From Geosiphon pyriformis (lineage: Eukaryota > Glomeromycota > Glomeromycetes > Archaeosporales > Geosiphonaceae): 64,000 nt of DNA. The notes beneath the pieces are model-generated. The model ran no database searches, was not told where the DNA came from, and was given only the letters and a program-made list of their open reading frames with translations. Where the stretch lies: assembly GCA_016748015.1 (NCBI GenBank), contig JAAOMT010000012.1, positions 1 through 64,000 on the forward strand, in the 5' to 3' direction. Shown piece by piece: positions 23,640 to 34,055 of this stretch; position 1 is the first letter of the stretch; the number at the start of each line of letters is the position of its first letter. Both the position numbers and the translations under genes were made by a program.

Positions 23640-25625
23640 TATAAAATTGACTTTAAATATATAATTAAGACCAATAAAGTTGAATTTGATATAGAATTAA
23701 TATTATTTTTAATAGTATATGTTTTTATTAATAATACAATTTGAATTAAACACAGTTATTTAGCTATGCAAAATATTTTAAATATTATTGATAAGTTTTT
23801 TAATATTAATAATATAGCTATTAATTCAAATAAAACTGTTACTATATCTATTAATATGAAAACTTTAAAAGTTAATTTGATTATAAATAATTTCACTATA
23901 TTAATTATTAAATTTAATAAGCCTTATAAATATCTAAAAATTTATATATTATTAAAAAATCTTTTAATATTTAACTTTAAAAAAACCAGTTTTAATGTAA
24001 AATTTTTTTTAGTAATTGTTTAATAAAAAACTATTTTAAATAACCAATTTACATATTTGGTTTCTGCTGTTTTATATCTTATTTTGTGCTATAAAATACA
24101 ATTTAGTTTTGTTAATAAATATTTATATACAAAATAAAACCTGATTATTAAGCATAATTTAAAGTTTAATACTGATTTGCCAAAAATTTTTTCAAGTAAT
24201 ATAATGTATTATCTCTTATTTTACAATCTAAAGTCTTTTAACTAAGCTTAAATTAAAAATAAAATTGCTTTTATTGCTAATTTTGCGAATATTAATAGTA
24301 TTCTAAAATAGTTTTTAAATATAAAATTATAGATTTACAAGTTATTGTTTTTAAGTGATATTATAATTTTTCTGTTTTAAATATTATAAAGATTATTAAG
24401 TATTCTAAAATTGTTAAATTTTTGAAGTATTTTGAAATAATATTAGCTAAACAATTTTTGAACAGTTTAAAAAAGTGCTTTTTTTAGAAAAATTTTAAGA
24501 GTTTTGATTTTTTTGATGTTTAAATTTGTACTTTTAGAGAGTTTTATAAATTTTAATTTATTTTTTCAAGTTTTTATTAAGTTAAATATATTAAATATGT
24601 TAGATTTTTTTTGATATTAAATCTATTTTAAAAAATAATAATTCAAATATTTTATCAATCTTTACAGATAATTTTATTAATAATTTTAGTTTATATTTTG
24701 TTGCTGTTAATACAACAACATATTTTTTTAGTTTAAATTTAGGTATAAATACACAAGTAAATAGTCTGTTCTTTTTAGTTTTAACTGAATTATTAGTTTT
24801 TATTTTGTTTTTTAAGTGTGTATTTTTTTTCTTATATTAAGATTTTTTTAGATAGCCAAGTTACTATTGATGCTTATTATTTTGAATTGTATTTGTTGAA
24901 ACTTGATTTTTAAAATTTTTATTAAATAAAATGTTATTATGTAATTAATATTATTCATAATAAAAGTTTGTTTATTAAATAAATAAAAATAAAAAAATAT
25001 TTAAAAATTGTAAACAATAAACATACCAATGTTTTAGCAGATTTTACAATCTATTCTGGTTTAATACTTTTTACTAATGTGTTTGAAAACTATATAATAA
25101 CTGGTAAAAAAGCTGTTTTAAATAATATTGTTTGAAAAATTTTATAAAAAATGAGTTTTAGTGCCTAATATAATGAGTTTTTTGTATGTTAATAATATTA
25201 ATTAAGAAGCAATAGTCTTAATATGGTATTTTAACTCATATATAGCAACTAGTTTTACTAAAAAATTCATAACAAGTTTGTATATCTATATTATAAAGAC
25301 TTTATATTATAAACTGTTAATAATTATTAAAAAAAACTTTATAATAAACATTATTATAGTGTTTTTTATGTACATTATAATAAAATTAAATTTTTTAATT
25401 ATAGTTTTGTCTATTAAGAAAACCAAATAATATAATATAATTTTTTAATTGCATATTTAATTTTATGATACTTTTTGTCTAATATTAATTTGTTTTCTTT
25501 TATTATTCTTTAAAACTTAATTTAAATGTTTTTAATATGAATTTGTATATAGTTTTATGTAAAAGTTTTGTGTTCAAATTATAAATCGCTAAAGTCAAAA
25601 TGGCTTTTAAATATATTAAACTGGC
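23640..25625 (+). pseudogene. LINE copy L3: reverse transcriptase to C-terminal domain, heavily mutated
   Basis: The plus strand parallels the ORF2 C-terminal half of the LINE at 36.9-43.5 kb. MQNILNIIDKFFNINNIAIN (23,766) matches MQYILDIASEFFSINDIFIN. The FVDD catalytic box of that LINE is here FINN (23,724-23,735), both Asp codons having become Asn by G-to-A. The RNase H start FTDNFINNFS is near 24,666 (FTDGSLSELG in the better copy), and DSQVTIDA follows near 24,853. Near 25,540 LYIVLCKSFVFKL matches the C-terminal FYTAMCKGFVIRDW of L2. It is 5'-truncated and seems to continue after the L2 insertion at 27,011. Confidence 0.8.
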
Positions 25626-27010
25626 TTTTTTTTTTTTTTTATTACAAGTTTTACGAGTGAAGCCCAACTGCTATTTAATATATAGAACTAAATTAAGTGA
25701 AACCAACTAAATGCAGCTTACACACAGACTACATGTGGCCAGCCACTCAAGCCAGACAAAGCAACACTTATGGAAACAAAAACATCACTACCTAAACCAG
25801 AGAAAAAATGACACAATTTGTGTCTATCAAACTTAACAGCAAAAGATTCAATAACACCAAACATACAGACAACACCAGCCAACAAAGTAAAAACTACACT
25901 ACTGGACAAGCCAGAAATCACACCATTATCTCCAACCAAATCAGTCTTTTCCATTTCCGCTCTATGCTTGGTTCTAACAGTCCATATTCAAGTGCATTGC
26001 AACTCTACTACAAACTTGATAAATTCTACTAAGGTCTGAGTAGCTTTTTTTCTTCCCTCAAAAATTGAAACAGCTTTGGCATACCAATCTCTTATTACAA
26101 AACCCTTGCACATTGCTGTATAAAAACCCACATCTGAAAAACATAACAAGAGCAAAAGCAAAATAGCAGATGAAAACAAACTCGAAAAACCAGACATCGA
26201 CATCTATTTTTCAGCAACTTCAACCAAAATGTCTCCATGGAGACCAGAGTTATCAAAACAAGCAAAAACATGATCAGAGAACTCTACCTTATCACACAGC
26301 AAACACAAAACACCAGGATAACTTCTGCTATACAATCTTTTTCTAACTGCAACTGGCAGCCACCTATATACAGTCTTTATCAAATATGTGTATAAATTGG
26401 CTGACTTCCTACTGGTAAACCCAGAAAACATGTGTGAATCAGGATGCCAAATTGTTGTAGTAATATTCCAATCTATTTTCTTAATTATAATATTCAGAAC
26501 TATATCAAAACCTGGACCAGTCTTCCAATGAGCACAGCATATCAACTGGTGTAAGTTCCAGGCAAAATGACAAATATTGCCAGATATGGCAGTTTCTTCA
26601 ATAACTAAAAACCTCTCCCAGATATTAACTGGCAAAAAAAAAGATGAGAAAGTAGTCTCATTAGCCAGTGCATCAGTCTTTATGTTGCCCAACACATCTG
26701 AATGTTTCTTAATCTTCACCCACTTAATTAAAATATTCTTGTCTTTAAAGAGATTGGTAATTTGTAATTTTTTGACCCAACATTGGTTACGGAAGTCAGA
26801 TGTAGTTAAAAAAGCCTCGGAAATACAAGCATCAATTGCAGATTGACTATCCGAATATAAAACCACTAAGCAAGAGAATGGAACACACTTCAAGACCAAC
26901 ACCACAGCTTGTAGTTCAGCTAAAGTAGAGGACAAAAGTCCAGCGACTTTAACCCCAATGCCCATATCTGCAGCTGGAAAGTATGCAGCAGCTCTACCTA
27001 TCACCCCACT
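25626..27010 (-). mobile_element. LINE copy L2, 5'-truncated, with poly(A) tail
   Basis: On the minus strand this reads from inside RNase H (GRAAAYFPAA, 27,004) to a 3' end with about 20 consecutive A (25,626-25,645). The 266-residue main frame (27,004-26,204) has the RNase H acidic positions AEL, YSDSQSAIDA and TDALAN, then WHPDSHMFSGFTSRKSA and the Cys/His motif C-LL-C-x7-H-x3-C (VLCLLCDKVEFSDHVFAC). A second frame (26,203-25,988) holds the CKGFVIRDWYAKAVSIF tail, and about 340 bp of further coding tail and 3' UTR follow. Poly(A) and 5' truncation are hallmarks of target-primed insertion. This copy is only mildly mutated compared with neighbours, so it is younger. No clear target-site duplication was seen. 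Confidence 0.85.
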
Positions 27011-27355
27011 TTTTTTAAAATAATAAATTTTGTATATAATTTAGTTTTTGGTTATAGAAAGCAAATTTGATTGTTTATTTTAAAACTTAGAATAAAGTTA
27101 AAAAAATTCAGAATTTTGTCAATAAAAATTTTAGCTCTGGTTAATAACAAAAAACTTTTTAATTATATTTTAAGTAAAATAATTTTTTTGTTTAATATTA
27201 AAAAAAATTATGTAATTTATTTAAAAAATAATTTTATTATTTGTTTTTTATTGCTATAAATAATATAATAAGTATTGTGATGTCTGTATATTGTAGTTTA
27301 AATTGGTTAAATAGCTAATTATATATAGTAAATATATTGTTATTAATTAAAATTT
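27011..27355 (+). pseudogene. Probable 3' end of LINE L3 beyond the L2 insertion
   Basis: Plus-strand sequence with a 62-residue low-complexity frame (27,071-27,259), followed near 27,293-27,345 by TAGTTTAAATTGGTTAAATAG, which resembles the LINE 3' UTR seen at 36,095 (TAGTTTAAACTGGTTTAAGTA). If L2 inserted into L3, this is the displaced remainder. The coding part cannot be aligned with confidence, but the UTR match is good. Confidence 0.5.
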
Positions 27356-28860
27356 AAGATATTAATTAAAATAAAATTATTCTTATAATTTTTATTATTA
27401 ATTAACATATATTATTATTTTGATTTATTACTTATTATTTTAGCAAATTATTTAAATTATTATTCAATTAATAATTTAATTTGTACTAAACACAAATATA
27501 ATTAAATTATATAATATATTAAATTATATGACATTAAAAATTTACTAAAATATTTAATAATTTAACAAAATATTTAACAGTTTATTAAAATAATTTATAA
27601 TTTACAGAAATAATTTATTGTTTAACAAAATATATTTTTAGTTTACCAAAATATTAATAGAAAAAAAGTGTTAAATTATAAAATAGTATTATAATAAAAA
27701 AAAAGCTTTTTTTTTATAAAAATGTATTTTTGTTAAAATTAATCTTTACTTAAACTTAAAATATTTTTGTTATAAATCAATTTAAATAAAACTTATATTG
27801 AAAACATAAACTTTTTAAATTATTACTTTGAAACTTATTTCTATATACTAATATTTTAAAATTAATTAGTTACTAATTTTATTAATTATTAGTAATCTTT
27901 AAACTTAAATTCAAAATAACTTCTTTAGTATAATTTTTTATTTTTTTTCTTAATTATATTTTTTTCCATTATTTTTTGTATATTATTAGATAATTTACAG
28001 TCGAAATTTTTTGTAAAAAAATTGACTTTTATAGCAAAGTAACTATATATTAATTAAAAAACTTATAAATAAGATTTTTTTATAAAAAAGTTGACTTTTA
28101 TTGCAAAGTAATTGTACAAGTAATTGATATAAAATTGGCCAGTTTATTATAAATTCAACAGCACATATAGTTCAAAGTATAAAAAGATATTTTAAAAAAA
28201 GAATTAGCTTATTAAAAGTTTACTGACTTCTATTAACAATAGAATTAACAGTAAAATAACATTAATAATATTAAAAAAAGAGTAAATAAACTTTTAATAA
28301 TAACATAAATTATGTTTAATTTAAAATTTTAAGTAGTAATATCATATTAAATAGTGGTTAAATTGTATTTATTAATATTAATATTAATAAAAAAATTACA
28401 AGATATTATTATTATTATTATTTTATTTAAATAATATTATATACAAAAAAAGTTTGTAAAATTATTATAATTTATAAAATAAATTTAAAAATAACAAATT
28501 AAATAATATTAAATTAAAAAATAATATTTAAATTAAATTATTTAAATTATTTAAATATAATATAAAAAGCTAAAAAATATAATTATTATAGTTTAAAGTA
28601 AATTGTTTATTTTTAGTAGGTTTTTAAATAAAATTAACAGAGAATATATTAAGATTAAAACTAAAATTAATATTAATTTAAATAATACTTTATGTAAAAA
28701 TATTTACTTTAATTGTTGGCTTTTTAAAAGTATTAACCAAATTGTATTAAGTCAAAAATAAATATTAAATAGATAAATAATATTATTATAAATAATAATA
28801 TATTGGTGTAATTATGTATAAAATATCTTTTTAAAATAAATTTTTTTTTATAGATTTATG
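27356..28860. other. AT-rich DNA, probably unreadable LINE remains
   Basis: Extremely AT-rich. Because the two following segments are LINE 3' ends, parts of this stretch are likely LINE bodies mutated beyond recognition, but no conserved motif could be read. Confidence 0.45.
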
Positions 28861-28861
28861 T

Positions 28862-28960
28862 AATTTAGTTTAAATAGGTTTATGTTTGGTTATATGTAAA
28901 AAATACATAAATTATTTTTAATTTAAGTTGACTTATTATATTAAATAATAATTGGACTAC
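28862..28960 (+). mobile_element. LINE 3' UTR remnant (copy C)
   Basis: TTTAGTTTAAATAGGTTTATGTTTGGTTATATGTAAAAAATACATAAATT corresponds in order to the LINE 3' UTR at 33,005-33,060 and 36,093-36,135, including the stem-loop (here TTAT/ATAA closing pairs with internal mismatches). The upstream body is not recognisable. Confidence 0.6.
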
Positions 28961-29061
28961 AGATTAAATAATAATAAAAAATATAATTAATATAATTTTT
29001 TTTACATATTTAATATATATATAATAGATTAACCAGAAATATATTGTTTAAAATATAGGAT

Positions 29062-29115
29062 TGTTTTAACTAATTTAAATAACTGGTTTATATAAACAAA
29101 ACATAATCAAATTTT
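29062..29115 (+). mobile_element. LINE 3' UTR remnant (copy D)
   Basis: TTTTAACTAATTTAAATAAC, TGGTTTATATAAAC and AAAACATAATC align with TTTGACTGGTCCAAGTAACTGG and TCATGTATAAA..AACATGAGCC at 33,009-33,054, with C-to-T and G-to-A differences. It is a fourth plus-strand copy of the same 3' UTR within 9 kb. Confidence 0.5.
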
Positions 29116-29288
29116 TTATTATAAAATTGTTAATATTTACAGAAAATAATGTATTGTTTAAAAAATCTGGTGTAAAAAATTCAGTCATTAACAGCTATTT
29201 ATTTTGAATAAAATACTTTTTTAATTCCGAAAATATAAAAAAACCAAAATAAGCATGACAAATTTAAAAATTAAAATTGATTTAAGCA

Positions 29289-29902
29289 NNNNNNNNNNNN
29301 NNNNNNNNNNNNNNNNNNNNNNNNNNNNNNNNNNNNNNNNNNNNNNNNNNNNNNNNNNNNNNNNNNNNNNNNNNNNNNNNNNNNNNNNNNNNNNNNNNNN
29401 NNNNNNNNNNNNNNNNNNNNNNNNNNNNNNNNNNNNNNNNNNNNNNNNNNNNNNNNNNNNNNNNNNNNNNNNNNNNNNNNNNNNNNNNNNNNNNNNNNNN
29501 NNNNNNNNNNNNNNNNNNNNNNNNNNNNNNNNNNNNNNNNNNNNNNNNNNNNNNNNNNNNNNNNNNNNNNNNNNNNNNNNNNNNNNNNNNNNNNNNNNNN
29601 NNNNNNNNNNNNNNNNNNNNNNNNNNNNNNNNNNNNNNNNNNNNNNNNNNNNNNNNNNNNNNNNNNNNNNNNNNNNNNNNNNNNNNNNNNNNNNNNNNNN
29701 NNNNNNNNNNNNNNNNNNNNNNNNNNNNNNNNNNNNNNNNNNNNNNNNNNNNNNNNNNNNNNNNNNNNNNNNNNNNNNNNNNNNNNNNNNNNNNNNNNNN
29801 NNNNNNNNNNNNNNNNNNNNNNNNNNNNNNNNNNNNNNNNNNNNNNNNNNNNNNNNNNNNNNNNNNNNNNNNNNNNNNNNNNNNNNNNNNNNNNNNNNNN
29901 NN
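29289..29902. other. Assembly gap (614 Ns)
   Basis: A run of N of 614 bases. Its true length may differ. It removes the 3' part of the Crinkler-like gene on the minus strand. The left flank (29,221-29,288) is AT-rich and gives no coding continuation. Confidence 0.99.
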
Positions 29903-31033
29903 ACCGTCAAGGATCAGAGATTCGCCAATTGTCTCACGTCTTGGTGTCAAGCCCGTTGTATCATCCACGTAGTAATAGTAAAATTGCAAATGTGTACCTC
30001 CCGCTGCAAGGGCTAGAACAAATGGTAAGTTACCAAAGGCAAGTGGATTCCAAAATTGAAAATAATCATTCAGTTGTTGTGCTGCGTTTAATATGTTTTC
30101 CTTAATATCTTTTTCTTCACCAATCATTACAAGCAAGTCGTTGCAATAAACTGTGATATCTGGCCGAACGCTCTTATCTGTGATGGTACTCGTATCATTT
30201 ATTTTTCCATTACGTTTCCAGCGTAGTGATGGAGTTGCGAAACATTGGCCTAAAAGTGTAATCATGTCCAAAATGTGATTATTGATACCATCTGCGGTTC
30301 GTTGTTCTTGCCGAGGACTTTCGGTAAAGGACTTGCTGAAAATGGTAGTGACGATTGCTAACAATCTAGGAACATTGTAGAGAGGATCTGAATCTATAGG
30401 TACAAGATAATTCCCATAGTCCCGGCAAAGATGGGATATAGCTGGCAATTTTTGAAGTAACGCTGAGGTAAAACAGTGTTCAAGATTGCTGCGTGTGATT
30501 GGTTCATCGAAGGGAGGACAGAGAAGTTGTAGAAATGATAAGGTGTTGTCAGGCATGTCAAGTCTAGCACGCTTCGCAAGGTGTTCTAGAATAACCATAG
30601 AAAATAGAAAGTAATAAGCGTTATACACCAAATATTCTCTTAGATATGGATATTCCTTCCATAAAACGCATATGATTACAAAATGAATGAATAGTAATAT
30701 AGATTGTATGGATGGAAAAGTGGAATTTACAAATTTGTTACCTGTATCATCTATTGCTGCACGTAGTTTTTCTGCCCATTTTCGCAGCTCCTCCTTCCAC
30801 TCTTCCTTCTCTATCTCCAGCTTTTTTTCTTGCTTTTCCAGCTCTTGTTTTTCTTCTATCCACTTCTTCCTTTGGTTTTCGTCCACCTCCTCCTTCTCTC
30901 TCAGATTCTTCTTCAACTCTTCTAATCTATCTCCCTTCTCACCCTCCATAAACTTCTCTAGCTTCTCTACGCATCTCTCATAATGGGTCGTAGCCACCTC
31001 TAATTGATGTTCAATTCTGTCGACACTAGCCAT
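29903..31033 (-). CDS. Crinkler-like protein, coiled coil plus PD-(D/E)xK-like domain, 3' partial
   Basis: ATG at 31,033 lies in CACCATGG, a good initiation context. Residues about 20-92 form a highly charged Lys/Glu coiled coil. Residues 100-125 are hydrophobic and may be a translated intron: a donor GTAACA at 30,741 and an acceptor AAGAG ending at 30,637 would remove exactly 105 bp in frame. The remainder is globular with RPDITVYCNDLLVMIGEEK (Asp, then Glu-x-Lys), a PD-(D/E)xK nuclease-like signature, and then PFVLALAAGGTHLQFYYY. This combination occurs in Crinkler (CRN) effector-like proteins abundant in arbuscular mycorrhizal fungi, often with a kinase-like domain after the nuclease-like one; that part would lie in the gap. 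About 377 residues are visible. GC and CpG are far higher than in flanking DNA, and there is no internal stop. A mutated paralogue of its 5' end lies at 9.06-9.45 kb. Biochemical activity is not shown. Confidence 0.82.
30637..30741 (-). other. Candidate 105-bp intron in the Crinkler-like gene
   Basis: On the minus strand, ACAG|GTAACAAAT gives a standard donor after 30,742, and ATCTAAGAG|AATATT gives an acceptor ending at 30,637. The excised length is 105 bp, so the frame is kept. The segment is AT-rich and would encode an otherwise odd hydrophobic stretch. The decayed paralogue at 9.4 kb loses similarity at about the donor. The unspliced reading is also open, so this is a proposal. Confidence 0.5.
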
Positions 31034-31250
31034 GGTGTTTTGCGTGTTTGTTATGGTTTGGGAAGATATGGCATAATATATGTTTGGTTCGTGTCATTGA
31101 CATTTCAGATCTTTGATTTATCAGTATAAATTTACTATTTAGGTAACAAACCCACCTTTGTTAAATTATAATAATCAGAGCTGTATGCCTATAATTGTTT
31201 TTTTAATAATTATTGTATTGTGCAATATTCATTAAATTATTTTTGTTTTC
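31034..31250 (-). promoter_or_regulatory. Upstream region shared with the decayed Crinkler copy
   Basis: Reading away from the start codon on the minus strand, the blocks ACCAAACATATATTA (about 31,075-31,090), AGATCTGA and TTAATGAATATTGCACAATA (about 31,215-31,235) are found in the same order at 9,060-9,145 upstream of the decayed copy. The ATATATTATG block 50-60 bp from the ATG is TATA-like. Conservation next to a dead copy shows that the duplication included the promoter; it does not by itself prove function. Confidence 0.55.
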
Positions 31251-32255
31251 TTAAATTAACATTATTATTGTTTTATCTATTTTAATATTGAATAAAATTC
31301 GTTTTATTATTTTAAAATAAAAATAATTGTAAGTTTTAAAATTGGAAAAAATTAAATATATTTTTATTATTATTTGCATATATATATGTAACTTTATATT
31401 AATTTTAAACTTATTAATAAAATTTTATATATTTAATTTATAAATAAAACAAATTTAATAATGTTATTTTTTATGTATTAATTAAATATAATTTAATTAA
31501 AACTTAAAATATGTAACAAAAATATTACTTACACATTTTTTATATATAACCAATAATTTAAATTTATATTAAGCTATATAAATTAATAAAACTATTTGTT
31601 TTTATTTTATTTAAGTATTTAACAATTTTTTATTTAATGCTTATTTAATTTTTTATTTTAAACATATTTATATATTTAAGTTCAATAACTTTTACATTAA
31701 TATTTAATATTTTTTACAAAACTATTTATTATTAATTTATTATTTTTATTATTTAAAAGACATATATTATAGTTTTGTAAATTTTTAAACAACAAAATAA
31801 TAATAATAATACTTTTAATTTAAAAAAATAATTTAAATTATTAAACACTAACAAATTTAATTATAAATTAATTAAAGTTAATTTTTATAAGTAAAATTTT
31901 AAAAATATTATTTTTACAAATATAATTTTTATTAATTTTAATAATTTTTTTGTTATTTATTTACTCAAATTTATAATATAAAAGTAGTTTTTTTATAAAG
32001 TTGTTAAATTTAATTTATTTTAATTATATAAATAATTATTTATATTTACTTCAATAATCAAAAAAATATTGTTTAAAAAAAATAATTTAAACTTTATTAA
32101 ACTTAATTTTTGTCTTTTTATTTATTTTGTTTTTTTATTAAAAATTAATCTAATAATAAAACTTTTAAACTTGTTTCTAAATAAATATTCAATTAAAATT
32201 TATATTATTTATAATATTTTTTTAATCAAATTTATTTAAAAACTTTTTTGTCAGT
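31251..32255. other. AT-rich DNA, no gene recognised
   Basis: Extremely AT-rich sequence directly upstream of the Crinkler-like gene. No readable frame or repeat unit. Confidence 0.55.
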
Positions 32256-33115
32256 ATTGTAAATGTGAGTATTGTTGGCAATGTTAATACAGTCAAGTTT
32301 TTTAGTGTTTAATATTTTGATAGCAAGATCCATTCTGGTTATACCAGTTCATCTTTAGCTTCTCTGCAGTCCTATCTAATAAAGGCTTTGCATTGTCATT
32401 TGCTAGTCACCATGAGAAAAAGATTGTATGATTCTAAGTATTTTAGTATAGCATATATTAGGTATAGAATAGTTGAAGATTCTAATTACTTGTTTTTATG
32501 TGTGTATGATAACAATACCAGAAAAAATTTATTATCAAATACTAAAATGGAATAGTGTGTATTAATTAGTGATTTTGTTGTGGGAAATAAAGTTGTTTAG
32601 TTCTTGTATAAAACTGAATTGTCTGGTAATTTGTACAAGATATTGGCCAAAAGATTTGTCTTGAAAAGCTGAGTAGCTAAAACTGTATACTGTTTTGGCT
32701 TTGTATCTGGTGGCAATTTGGTCATCAAGTTGGTTTGCAGTATTGCTAAAAGTTATAAGTCTAGTGTTTAGTTATCTACTGTCAAATTGAGATCTTTTTA
32801 TAAAAAGCACAATCTTTTATCACATAATAGATTTGTTGTATCATCAGTTGCTAGTTTATTATCCTGTTGGCCCATTGAGACTATCTGTAGTTTCAGTATT
32901 AGGTTGAATATTTATATGTGCTTTGGTTTGTGTTCTCATCTATCTAGTTTAGACTTTGGTTTTTTGAGTGGTGTTTCTTTAACAGATTTTTTAGGTACAT
33001 AGTGCTGCTTTGACTGGTCCAAGTAACTGGTCATGTATAAAAAAAACATGAGCCATACTTAATTTAAAATTTTGTTTGATTTTATGTATTTAGGTAGTAA
33101 TTGAGCTATACTTGT
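32256..33115 (+). pseudogene. LINE copy L5: ORF2 C-terminus and 3' UTR
   Basis: The plus strand reads HSGYTSSSLASLQSYLIKAL and MRKRLYDSKYFSIAYIRY, matching the C-terminal WHPDSHMFSGFTSRKSA..KRLYSRSYPGVLCLLC region of L2. The two Cys and one His of the zinc motif are Tyr here, each a single G-to-A or C-to-T change. A clean frame (32,787-33,002) ends with FGFLSGVSLTDFLGT and a stop, followed by the 3' UTR with a stem-loop at 33,029-33,054. It is a 5'-truncated insertion of a subfamily different from the 36.9-kb LINE and less mutated than L3 or L4. Confidence 0.8.
33029..33054 (+). other. LINE 3'-terminal stem-loop (copy A)
   Basis: GGTCATGT, a nine-base A-rich loop, then ACATGA(G)CC: six pairs plus two more across a one-base bulge. 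Equivalent stems occur in other LINE 3' UTRs of the window. Such hairpins serve as reverse-transcriptase recognition sites in several LINE clades; that role is inferred here. Confidence 0.6.
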
Positions 33116-34055
33116 AAAACTTCTAATAATAATAATAAAAATTATTTTAAAAAATAAAATAATAATATTAATTAGCTTTTATTTTAATAATATTTAAATA
33201 TTCTATTTTTATTTTTATTTTTATCTTGATTTTTAATTTTAATTTTATTTTATTTTTATATTATTATTTTTATCTTTAAATAAATATAAATTTTAATTTT
33301 ATCTTAAAAATATTTTTTAATTTAACTTTTAATAAAAATAAACTTTTTTAATTATTATTTTTTTTATAATAAACACTATTACTATTTTTATTATTTTTTA
33401 TATTATATTTTTGTTATTTTTAAATTTTACTTTTAATAAAAAATAAGTTTATTTTTTTAATATTAATAGTTTATTTAAGATTTAAAAAAAAATTTAACAA
33501 AATTTGATGATTTTTTGTATTTTGTTAATAATTATAATTAAAAACTATTGTTTTAATATATTAAATTTTTTTAATATATAACTTTAATATTAATTGTTTT
33601 TATTAAGCAAAATATTAAAAATAAATAAGTAATTTAATAAATTAAATAGTAATTCATATATTTAATAATTTTAATTAATATATAAATAATTATTTAGTTA
33701 AAAAATAATTATTTTAACAAAAAAAATCTGTTTTATTTGTTAAATAATTTAATATTTTTAATTATTTTTATATATTTTTTGAAATATTATTAATATTTTT
33801 AATATTTTTAAAGTTTTAATATTAAGTTATTTTACTATTTTTAATATATATAATTAACTAATTAATATTATATATTAATTAAAAAAATTTATTTTTATTT
33901 TTTTTATAAATAATAATAATATTATATTAAAAAAAACATTTCATTGTCTTTTTAATTTTATAATCACAATTAAAGCAAAGAGTAAAAAAGCTATAACTAA
34001 TACTTTTTTTTAATATCTTATAAAGTTTTAACTAAAGAAGTTTTTTTTATTGTAA
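33116..34055. other. AT-rich DNA, no gene recognised
   Basis: Long runs of ATTTTTATT-type sequence, nearly pure A+T. Nothing recognised. Confidence 0.55.

Noticed and set aside
25718-25954. A 78-codon minus-strand frame as a separate membrane protein
   Set aside because: It lies in the 3' coding tail of LINE L2 and matches the corresponding C-terminal part of L1 (SDGIVHLLGIVKSFAVSFG-like), so it is part of ORF2.
29221-30016. Long open frames on both strands across the N run
   Set aside because: They are open only because Ns are translated as unknown residues; the gap carries no coding evidence.
30687-30983. Ser/Phe-rich plus-strand frames within the Crinkler-like gene
   Set aside because: Antisense shadow of the coiled-coil coding sequence, which has the better start context and protein family match.
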